Notes under the pieces: model-generated
What the model saw: the letters and a program-made list of their open reading frames with translations, nothing else
Database searches by the model: none
What the model was told of the DNA's origin: nothing
Position numbers and translations under genes: made by a program
Assembly: GCF_900100795.1 (NCBI RefSeq)
Contig: NZ_FNCO01000015.1
Span: 62,001-126,000, forward strand
DNA from: Pseudomonas abietaniphila
GTDB lineage: Bacteria; Pseudomonadota; Gammaproteobacteria; Pseudomonadales; Pseudomonadaceae
DNA: 64,000 nt
Direction of reading: 5' to 3'
Shown here: positions 50,746-58,001 of the stretch, in pieces
How positions within the stretch are numbered: the first letter of the stretch is position 1
Layout: each line of letters starts with the position of its first letter

Positions 50746-52344
50746 TTGAACGACGCTAAACATGAGAGCCTGATCGAGATCCGCCAACTGCGCGTGGCCT
50801 TCAATGGCACCGAGGTGGTCCACGGCATCGACCTGAGCATCCGCCGGGGTGAATGCCTGGCACTGGTGGGTGAATCAGGATCGGGCAAGTCGGTGACGGC
50901 CCACTCGATCCTGCGCCTGTTGCCGAAGAAGACCGTCACCACGCAAGGCAACATCTGCTACAACGGCATCGATCTGGTGCATGCCAGCGACAGCCAGTTA
51001 CGCGGCCTGCGCGGCAACCGGATCGCCATGATCTTCCAGGAGCCGATGACCTCGCTCAACCCGCTGCACACGGTGGAAAAACAGATCGGTGAAATCCTCG
51101 CGATGCACAAAGGCCTCAAAGGCAAGGCGGCGCGTGCGCGAACGCTTGAATTGCTGGAGCTGGTCGGCATCCACAACCCACAGCATCGGCTCAACGCCTA
51201 TCCCCATCAGTTGTCCGGCGGTCAACGGCAACGGGTGATGATTGCCATGGCGCTGGCCAACGAGCCCGACCTGCTGATCGCTGACGAACCCACCACCGCC
51301 CTGGACGTGACCGTGCAGGTGAAAATCCTTGCGCTGCTGAAGTCGTTGCAGGCTCGACTGGGGATGTCATTGCTGCTGATCAGCCACGACCTCAATCTGG
51401 TCAGGCGCATCGCGCAGCGGGTCTGCGTGATGCGTGCCGGCGAAATCGTCGAACAGGCGGACTGTCAAACCCTGTTCAGCCACCCGCAGCATGAATACAG
51501 CCGGTTGCTGATCAATGCCGAGCCGGACGGCGAGCCCGTGCCCAGCGTGCACGCGCAAACGCTGCTCTCGGTGGATGAACTGAAGGTCTGGTTTCCATTG
51601 CCCAAGCCACTGTTCAGCCGCGAGCGCCAGTACATCAAGGCCGTGGACGGGGTCAGTTTCGAGCTGGTCAAAGGCAAGACGCTGGGGATCGTCGGCGAAT
51701 CAGGGTCGGGCAAATCCACACTCGGGCAAGCGATCTTGCGACTTATCGATTCCGAAGGCGGGATTCGCTTCGGCAACAAGGAACTCAGCCTGCACAGCCA
51801 GAACCTGATGCGCCCGCTGCGTAAACGCTTGCAGGTGGTGTTTCAGGACCCGTTCGGCAGCCTCAGTCCGAGGATGACCGTGCAGCAGATCATCGCCGAG
51901 GGTTTGTTGACCCACGGCATCGGCACGCCACAGACGCGCGAAGAAACGGTCATTCGGGTGTTGCGCGAAGTCGGGCTGGATCCGGAAACGCGTCATCGTT
52001 ATCCCCACGAGTTTTCCGGCGGGCAACGCCAGCGCATCTCCATTGCCCGCGCGCTGGTGCTGGAGCCGGACCTGATCCTGCTGGACGAACCGACCTCGGC
52101 ACTGGATCGCACGGTGCAGAAGCAGATTGTCGCCTTGCTGAGGGATTTGCAGATCCGCCACGGCTTGACGTACCTGTTCATCAGCCACGACCTGGCCGTG
52201 GTCCATGCCCTGGCCCACGACCTGATCGTGATCAAGGACGGCAAGGTCGTGGAACAAGGTCCCTCCCGGCAGATATTCGCTCATCCGCAGCAGCCCTATA
52301 CGCGGGCGTTGTTGAACGCTTCGGGATTGGTATTCGGAGGCTGA
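50746..52344 (+). CDS. yejF: YejF-type duplicated ABC ATPase
   Basis: The 532-aa protein holds two nucleotide-binding domains: Walker A GESGSGKSVTAHS with signature LSGGQRQRVM and Walker B LLIADEPTTALD in the first, and GESGSGKSTLGQA, FSGGQRQRIS and LILLDEPTSALD in the second. A single fused ATPase is characteristic of YejF. It hydrolyses ATP to drive peptide uptake. The start is a TTG codon at 50746, seven bases after GAGG, suggesting reduced translation. It ends the eight-gene cluster. Confidence 0.92.
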   Translation: MNDAKHESLIEIRQLRVAFNGTEVVHGIDLSIRRGECLALVGESGSGKSVTAHSILRLLPKKTVTTQGNICYNGIDLVHASDSQLRGLRGNRIAMIFQEPMTSLNPLHTVEKQIGEILAMHKGLKGKAARARTLELLELVGIHNPQHRLNAYPHQLSGGQRQRVMIAMALANEPDLLIADEPTTALDVTVQVKILALLKSLQARLGMSLLLISHDLNLVRRIAQRVCVMRAGEIVEQADCQTLFSHPQHEYSRLLINAEPDGEPVPSVHAQTLLSVDELKVWFPLPKPLFSRERQYIKAVDGVSFELVKGKTLGIVGESGSGKSTLGQAILRLIDSEGGIRFGNKELSLHSQNLMRPLRKRLQVVFQDPFGSLSPRMTVQQIIAEGLLTHGIGTPQTREETVIRVLREVGLDPETRHRYPHEFSGGQRQRISIARALVLEPDLILLDEPTSALDRTVQKQIVALLRDLQIRHGLTYLFISHDLAVVHALAHDLIVIKDGKVVEQGPSRQIFAHPQQPYTRALLNASGLVFGG

Positions 52345-52486
52345 CACGTTGAGTCTTCTGACGCTGATCGGTTGCCTCAGTCTGGCAGAACGCTGCTGTG
52401 CATACCCGACACACCCTGCAACAGCTACTACACTGGTTTGCGAAAGCGTATCATCGCGCCCCTGTTTTCTTGCCTCGGTGCCCCTC

Positions 52487-53542
52487 ATGTCCACACTCCC
52501 GCTCGCCACTGAACGCCGTGGCTGGTCATTTTGGTGGAAACCTCTGGTGTTTCTGCTGGTGGCCGCCATCGGTCTGTACTACGTCAAATGGTCGCCGTAT
52601 TACCTGAAGTCCTTCGTCGCTGCCGATACGCACAACATCGGCGGCTCGATCATCAACGACAACCCCGCCAACCCGTGGGCCGCTGCGCTGGCTTACGCTC
52701 AGGTGTATTTCCTGGCGATCTGGAAAGCGGCCGTGCTGGCGGTGATCCTCGGTTCGCTGCTGCAAGTGCTGATCCCGCGTGACTGGCTGCTGCGCATGTT
52801 CGGTCGTGCCGGCCTGGGCTCTACCGTACGCGGCGGCCTGTTCGCCCTGCCCGGCATGATGTGCAGTTGCTGCGCGGCGCCGGTCGCGGCGGGTATGCGA
52901 AAGCAGAACGTATCGGTAGGCGCGGCGTTGGCGTTCTGGATCGCCAACCCGGTGCTCAACCCGGCGACGCTGGTGTTCATGGGCTTCGTGCTGGGCTGGG
53001 GTTTCACCGCGTTGCGCCTGGTGGCGGGCATTGTGCTGGTGATCGGCGTTTCGCTGGTGGCGCAACGTATTTCACGGCCCGAAGCATTGCCGGAACAGGC
53101 CGTGGAAGCCGTGGTTGACGCGGAAGCGCCGGAACAAGGCAGCCTGCTGAGCCGTTGGGGCAAGACAATCTGGCAGCTGTTCTGGACCACCATCCCGATC
53201 TACATCGTGGCCGTGCTGGTACTGGGGGCTGCCCGCGTGTGGCTGTTCCCGCATGTGGATGGCGCGATGGGCAACAGCCTGCTGTGGCTGGTACCGCTGG
53301 CCATCGTCGGCACGCTGTTCGTGATCCCGACCGCCGCGGAAATCCCGATCGTGCAGACGTTGATGACGCTCGGCCTGGGCACCGCACCGGCCGTGGCCTT
53401 GCTCATGACCCTGCCGAGCGTGAGCCTGCCGTCGCTGCTGATGCTGCGTAAATCCTTCGACAGCAAAGTGCTGGTGACGGTGGGCGTGCTGACCATGGTG
53501 ATGGGCGTCGTCAGCGGCTTGATTGGGGCTGCGGTGTTGTAA
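52487..53542 (+). CDS. COG0701-family permease (YraQ/ArsP-like)
   Basis: The 351-aa membrane protein has about eight to ten helices. It has the Cys-rich signature GMMCSCCAAPVAAGMRKQ, conserved in COG0701 permeases that export organo-arsenicals, zinc or copper, plus FWIANPVLNPATLVFMGF and FVIPTAAEIPIVQTLM. The Cys pair may bind metal. ATG 52487 lacks a strong ribosome site, and longer frames begin at 52349. It is on the same strand as the Yej genes but 142 bases beyond them. Substrate unknown. Confidence 0.8.
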   Translation: MSTLPLATERRGWSFWWKPLVFLLVAAIGLYYVKWSPYYLKSFVAADTHNIGGSIINDNPANPWAAALAYAQVYFLAIWKAAVLAVILGSLLQVLIPRDWLLRMFGRAGLGSTVRGGLFALPGMMCSCCAAPVAAGMRKQNVSVGAALAFWIANPVLNPATLVFMGFVLGWGFTALRLVAGIVLVIGVSLVAQRISRPEALPEQAVEAVVDAEAPEQGSLLSRWGKTIWQLFWTTIPIYIVAVLVLGAARVWLFPHVDGAMGNSLLWLVPLAIVGTLFVIPTAAEIPIVQTLMTLGLGTAPAVALLMTLPSVSLPSLLMLRKSFDSKVLVTVGVLTMVMGVVSGLIGAAVL

Positions 53543-53545
53543 AAG

Positions 53546-53566
53546 TGGACGCAGGACCTGCGTCCA
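53546..53566. terminator. Perfect hairpin after the COG0701 permease
   Basis: TGGACGCAGG-A-CCTGCGTCCA is a 10-bp palindrome 3 bases past the stop. The minus strand is followed by TTTTACA, the plus strand by no U tract. It probably protects the 3' end or stops opposing transcription. Confidence 0.4.
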
Positions 53567-53621
53567 GACTGCCGTCAAATGCGGCGGTCTGGGCCAGGGA
53601 CTTGTGTTACACCCAGCCCGG

Positions 53622-53715
53622 ACTGTGGGCGCGATTTCATTCGTGAGGCGGTGGTTCAGGCCACGAATGAGTGTCGACCGTATTGGCCTCTCGCGAATGA
53701 ATTCGCTCCCACGGG
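53622..53715. repeat. REPIN (GAATTCATTCGCGA class)
   Basis: Arms 53622-53646 (ACTGTGGGCGCGATTTCATT...) and 53691-53715 (TCGCGAATGAATTCGCTCCC...) are inverted with a 44-base spacer and several differences in the left arm. They lie between convergent genes. The gap otherwise contains nothing notable. Confidence 0.8.
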
Positions 53716-53762
53716 GACCCCATCACCCACAGGAACGTCCACACCCTTCCACATCGCCAGGG

Positions 53763-54863
53763 TTACCGAGCCGTTCTGTGCCTCAAGTACTCAACGACCG
53801 CCGCCTGATCACCGGCAAATTCGATCCGCGGGTTCTTGCTGTCGCGCTGATGGACGTACATCGGGTCGTAGTATTCGCTCAACATGGCGCTGATCCAGGC
53901 CCGGTGTTGATCGACGTCGCCGCTGCGGGCCTGCTCTTCCAGCGCACTGTCCATGATCGCTGACAGCCGCTGATAACGCTCTCCGCCCAGGCGGCGCACG
54001 ATGCTCGACAGGCTCTGTTTCAGGCGTTCGGCATAGCCTGCAAAGCCCGTTTCGACACCCTGCACCTCAATGAACTCGGCACACAAGTCGATCACGTAAT
54101 CCTTGAGAATCCGCTCGACCCGGCCTTCGAAGCTGTCTTCCAGCCACACCAGCGGCGCAGCCTGCATGATCCGGTACAGCTCCAGCGGGACCGCACGACT
54201 GCCGACGATCCGGCCTTCATCCTCGATCACGAACTGATGCAGGTGTGTGGCGCGCTTCTTCAGAATGTCGATGGCGAGCTGGTTTTCGAAATCGATCTGC
54301 CCCGGCTGCGGCGTCGCGTGTTTGCCGAAGCTTGAGCCACGATGATTGGCGAGGCCTTCCAGGTCCAGCGCGTTGTCCAGTTGCTGCAGCACTTCGGTCT
54401 TGCCGGTCCCGGTCAGGCCGCCAATCAGCACGAAATCGCACTCGGCGACGGCTTGCTCGGTGACCCCGATCAGGAAGTTACGCATGGCCTTGTAGCCGCC
54501 GATGATGCGCGGGTACTGAATACCCGCCTCGGTCTTGAGCCATTGCTGGGTGATCTGCGAACGCAGTCCACCCCGAAAGCAGTACAAAAAGCCTTCCGGG
54601 TGCTCGTTGGCAAAGGCCGCCCACGCTTCGATGCGCGCTTGCTTTAGCTCGCCGGACACCAGTTGGTGGCCGAGCTCGATGGCCGCCTGCTGCCCTTCCT
54701 GCTTGTAGCTGGTGCCGACCTTCTGCCGCTCGACATCGTTCATCAGCGGCAGGTTGATCACGCCCGGAAACGCGCCCTTGACGAATTCCACCGGGGCGCG
54801 CACGTCCATCATCGGGATGTCGTGGAGAAAGATGTCGCGAAAGTGGGCGCTGTTGTCGCGCAT
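53763..54863 (-). CDS. mnmH: tRNA 2-selenouridine synthase, MnmH (SelU)
   Basis: The 366-aa enzyme has an N-terminal rhodanese domain with catalytic Cys95 (YCFRGG) and a P-loop domain with GGLTGTGKTE (148-157). It converts 2-thiouridine at wobble position 34 of tRNAs to 2-selenouridine through a geranylated intermediate, using selenophosphate from SelD. ATG 54863 overlaps the selD stop by one base, with GAGG upstream. TTG 54866 would add one residue. The pair is the standard selenouridine operon. Confidence 0.95.
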   Translation of the reverse strand: MRDNSAHFRDIFLHDIPMMDVRAPVEFVKGAFPGVINLPLMNDVERQKVGTSYKQEGQQAAIELGHQLVSGELKQARIEAWAAFANEHPEGFLYCFRGGLRSQITQQWLKTEAGIQYPRIIGGYKAMRNFLIGVTEQAVAECDFVLIGGLTGTGKTEVLQQLDNALDLEGLANHRGSSFGKHATPQPGQIDFENQLAIDILKKRATHLHQFVIEDEGRIVGSRAVPLELYRIMQAAPLVWLEDSFEGRVERILKDYVIDLCAEFIEVQGVETGFAGYAERLKQSLSSIVRRLGGERYQRLSAIMDSALEEQARSGDVDQHRAWISAMLSEYYDPMYVHQRDSKNPRIEFAGDQAAVVEYLRHRTAR

Positions 54864-55897
54864 CAAGACACCTCGACGGCGAGCCGCTGTCGCTCGACCA
54901 GTTCGCCAATCGGCGACAGGCTCAAGCCCAGCTCAACGGCCATGGCCAGGAACGCGGCCTCCTCGGACGGCTCGACCGCGATCAGCAGCCCGCCACTGGT
55001 TTGCGGGTCACAGAGCAGCAGTTTCTGTGCCTCGGTCAGCGCGCCGATACGTTCGCCGTAGCTGTCGTAGTTGCGGTGCGTGCCGCCGGGAATGCAGTCC
55101 TGCTCGATGTAGAAATCGACACTGCCCAGGCGCGGCACTGCGGCGGCATTCAAGCGTGCGGTCAGCTGGCTGCCATCGGCCATTTCCACCAGATGCCCCA
55201 ACAAGCCGAACCCGGTGACATCCGTCATGGCCGTGACGCCTGCCAGCCTGGAAAAGCGGCTGCCGGGTTTGTTCAGGGTGCACATCACGTCGCGGGCCAG
55301 GCCCACGTCTTCGTCGCGCAGCAGGCCCTTCTTCTCGGCGGTGGTCAGAATGCCGATCCCCAGCGGCTTGGTGAGGAACAGCTTGCAGCCCACGGTGGCG
55401 GTGTCGTTACGCTTCATGAAGCGCTTTTCAACAAGGCCGGTGACGGCCAGGCCAAAGATCGGCTCGGGTGCGTCAATGGAGTGACCGCCTGCCAGCGGAA
55501 TACCCGCAGCGTCACACACTGCGCGGCCGCCGCGGATCACCTCTCGGGCGATTTCGGGGGCCAGCACGTTGACCGGCCAGCCGAGAATGGCGATCGCCAT
55601 CAACGGGTCACCGCCCATGGCGTAGATGTCGCTGATGGCGTTGGTGGCCGCGATACGGCCGAAATCGAACGGGTCGTCGACGATGGGCATGAAGAAGTCG
55701 GTGGTGGAGACCACGCCCTTTTCGTCATCGATGGCGTAGACAGCAGCGTCGTCACGCGAGGCGTTACCGACCCACAGACGCGGGTCGAGGTTCTGTGCGC
55801 CACTGCCGGCAAGAATGGTTTCCAGGACTTTGGGCGAAATCTTGCAGCCGCACCCGGCGCCGTGACTGTATTGGGTAAGACGAACGGTGTCGTTCAT
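54863..55897 (-). CDS. selD: Selenophosphate synthetase, SelD
   Basis: The 344-aa protein makes selenophosphate from selenide and ATP. The N-terminal active site is GAGCGCK with Cys16 and Lys19, the Cys form rather than the selenocysteine form. Downstream are DDAAVYAIDDEKGVVSTTDFF, AATNAISDIYAMGGDPL and DVTGFGLLGH. It is translationally coupled to mnmH. No selA, selB or tRNA-Sec is in the window, so here selenium use is tied to tRNA modification. Confidence 0.95.
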   Translation of the reverse strand: MNDTVRLTQYSHGAGCGCKISPKVLETILAGSGAQNLDPRLWVGNASRDDAAVYAIDDEKGVVSTTDFFMPIVDDPFDFGRIAATNAISDIYAMGGDPLMAIAILGWPVNVLAPEIAREVIRGGRAVCDAAGIPLAGGHSIDAPEPIFGLAVTGLVEKRFMKRNDTATVGCKLFLTKPLGIGILTTAEKKGLLRDEDVGLARDVMCTLNKPGSRFSRLAGVTAMTDVTGFGLLGHLVEMADGSQLTARLNAAAVPRLGSVDFYIEQDCIPGGTHRNYDSYGERIGALTEAQKLLLCDPQTSGGLLIAVEPSEEAAFLAMAVELGLSLSPIGELVERQRLAVEVS

Positions 55898-55985
55898 AGG
55901 AGGCCCCTTGGATTCAAGGCGCTGAAGTCTACCAGAGCCGGGGCGCGTTGGTGCTTCGGGTGGATGGTCGGGATCTGCATCGACC

Positions 55986-56074
55986 TGTAGGAGCGCGCTT
56001 GCCCGCGATCACGATGGGTCCTGTGATAAATCAGTCAAAGGACCACCGCAACCGCGGGCAAGCGCGCTTCTACC
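55986..56074. repeat. REPIN (GAGCGCGCTTGCCCGCG class)
   Basis: Arms 55986-56012 and 56044-56073 are inverted with some divergence and share TGTAGGAGCGCGCTTGCCCG with the doublet in the mtl operon. It lies between the selD promoter side and the end of the lipoprotein gene. Confidence 0.85.
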
Positions 56075-56090
56075 GTGGATTTGTCACGAA

Positions 56091-56747
56091 TCAGGACTCG
56101 GCCTTGATCAGCGATTCCAGCGAGGCGTCGAACTTCTGCAACGCATTGATCTGCACCTGACGCTGTTGATTGATGTCGGCGGCAATTTCGGGAGCACGTT
56201 TGGTGTGGCTCCAGATCGGCGACATCGACTTGGCGTCGCTGCCTTCAGCCTTGCCGATGAACTTGAAATCACCGTCGAAAAACTCGGCAGAGATGCTGGC
56301 CTGAACGTCCGAACTGCGCTCGGTCACCAGCTTGCTGCGGGTGTCGAGCAACACGATCACATCAGGCCGGGCGGCCAGGACGTCATCCAGGTTTTCGTAG
56401 AAATCGACGGTCGCGAACTGTTTCTCCAGCGACTGGGCGAACCAGTTGATCGCCAGCTCAGGGTCCGAGCTGTTCACGTAGGCCTCAGTGATGCGGCTGT
56501 CCGTCAGTTTGGCGGCCAGGCCGTCTTGCGCCGTGGCGTTGTAGCGCGCCATGTAGGCCAGATTGGCCACGGTGTTCTCAGTGAAAATCACCCCAACGGT
56601 CTGGGTATGCTTGAGCGCTACGCTGGAGGTCACCGCAGAAGCTCGAAACGGCCCGTCAGGCGCATCGGAATAGCGCGGAGCGCCAGGAACGGCACAACCG
56701 GCCAGGGCGGCGACCAGTGTCAACAGGGCAACAATTCGAAGATTCAT
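56091..56747 (-). CDS. Lipoprotein of unknown function
   Basis: The 218-aa protein has a lipoprotein signal with lipobox LAGC (MNLRIVALLTLVAALAGC), so the mature protein starts at Cys18. The mature part (LKHTQTVGVIFTENTVANLAYMARYNATAQDGLAAKL; NLDDVLAARPDVIVLLDTRSKL) suggests an alpha/beta domain with no catalytic motif I recognise. The end is Gln/Lys-rich and helical. It is located in the periplasm, inner- or outer-leaflet. GGAG precedes the ATG. A family assignment would need a profile search. Confidence 0.75.
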   Translation of the reverse strand: MNLRIVALLTLVAALAGCAVPGAPRYSDAPDGPFRASAVTSSVALKHTQTVGVIFTENTVANLAYMARYNATAQDGLAAKLTDSRITEAYVNSSDPELAINWFAQSLEKQFATVDFYENLDDVLAARPDVIVLLDTRSKLVTERSSDVQASISAEFFDGDFKFIGKAEGSDAKSMSPIWSHTKRAPEIAADINQQRQVQINALQKFDASLESLIKAES

Positions 56748-56764
56748 TCGGCTTTCTCCAAGGG

Positions 56765-56844
56765 GAGGCTCAGTAGGCGTGCCGCCATGCTGAGCCTCTG
56801 GAGGAAAAAGCAGAACTTGAGCCGATCAATGTTGAACATTGATC
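56765..56844. repeat. Two palindromes between MFS and lipoprotein genes
   Basis: A near-perfect 21-base palindrome (56824-56844; 10-bp arms GATCAATGTT/AACATTGATC around one base) lies 15 bases past the MFS stop. A second pair, GAGGCTCAG (56765-56773) / CTGAGCCTC (56790-56798), lies close to the lipoprotein start. The first could be an operator or a 3'-end hairpin, the second a leader stem. Neither has a U tract. Confidence 0.45.
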
Positions 56845-56859
56845 AAAGCAATAGTGGGA

Positions 56860-57999
56860 TCAGGGCCTGGCGACGCGGCGTGCGCTCAGGACTTGCGCCA
56901 ACATCAGCACGCCGACACACAACAAGGCGTCGCGAAGCCCGATGAGGTGAGCAACGAAACCGATCAGGGCGGGCCCCAGCAGGATGCCGCAATAACCGAT
57001 ACCGGTGATGACCGCGATTGCCAGCCCGGCCGGCATCGCAGTCTGCGCGCCGACCACCGAGCAATAAACGGGGAACGCGTTCGCCAGCCCGAGTCCGATC
57101 AGCGCAAAACCCAACAGGAACAACGGCCACGGCTGCAACAGCACCGCCATGGCAAAACCGACCATGACCAGTAACCCGCCGCCGATCAGCAGCGACACAG
57201 CGCCAAACCGTTTTCGCAGCGCGTCCCCAGAGAAACGCCCGGCGGCCATGGTCAGGGAGAACACCGCGTAGGCGCTCCCGGCGACCGACAGGTCAATCTG
57301 ATGGGCCCGGTTGAGGAACACGGCGCTCCAGTCGAGCACCGCCCCTTCGACCAGCAACGCAATGAAACAGAGCACGCCCACCGCCAGCACCTTGGCAGAC
57401 GGCCAGGCAAAAGGCGCTGCGGGGTCGTCGGCGCCATACGGCAGCAAATGCCGGGCATGCCAGAGCAGCAATCCGCCGACGATCGCCACGACGACCGAAA
57501 CCGCGAACAGCGGCGACGCACCGCCCCACAGCAAGACGCTCATTAACAGCGCACTGGCAATGCCGCCCAGACTGAACAAGCCATGAAATCCGGACATCAG
57601 CGGGCGACGATGGTCACGCTCGACCATCAGCCCTTGCACGTTCATCGCGACGTCGATGCTGCCAAGTCCCGCGCCGAACAGCGCCAACGTTATTGCCAGC
57701 GCGGTGAAGGATGAAAGCGTCGCCAACAGGGGCAACATGCTGCAGATCAACGCCCCACCGATCAGCGACACGAACCGGCAACCCTTGTGGGTGGTCAACG
57801 CCCCCGCCAGCGGCATCGCCAGCATGGAGCCCAGGCCAAAGCACAACAGCAGCAACCCGAGTTGAGCCTCGTCGAGCTCTGCCCGCTCACGGGCAAACGG
57901 CACCAGTGGCGCCCAGGCGCCCAACGACATGCCGGAGAGCAGGAAGGTCAGGCGGTAACTCCAGAGGTGGACAAGCGTCGGGGCGTTCACGGCTTGCAC
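56860..57999 (-). CDS. MFS transporter (YbjJ-like)
   Basis: The 379-aa protein has twelve helices and MFS motifs at LAGALTTHKGCRFVSLIGG and AAGRFSGDALRKRFGAV. The start is a GTG only 2 bases past the treS stop, so the two are probably co-transcribed. The overall shape resembles E. coli YbjJ, a proposed sugar-type exporter. Coupling to trehalose synthase hints at a sugar or osmolyte, but this is weak evidence. Confidence 0.85.
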   Translation of the reverse strand: MQAVNAPTLVHLWSYRLTFLLSGMSLGAWAPLVPFARERAELDEAQLGLLLLCFGLGSMLAMPLAGALTTHKGCRFVSLIGGALICSMLPLLATLSSFTALAITLALFGAGLGSIDVAMNVQGLMVERDHRRPLMSGFHGLFSLGGIASALLMSVLLWGGASPLFAVSVVVAIVGGLLLWHARHLLPYGADDPAAPFAWPSAKVLAVGVLCFIALLVEGAVLDWSAVFLNRAHQIDLSVAGSAYAVFSLTMAAGRFSGDALRKRFGAVSLLIGGGLLVMVGFAMAVLLQPWPLFLLGFALIGLGLANAFPVYCSVVGAQTAMPAGLAIAVITGIGYCGILLGPALIGFVAHLIGLRDALLCVGVLMLAQVLSARRVARP

Positions 58000-58001
58000 G
58001 G

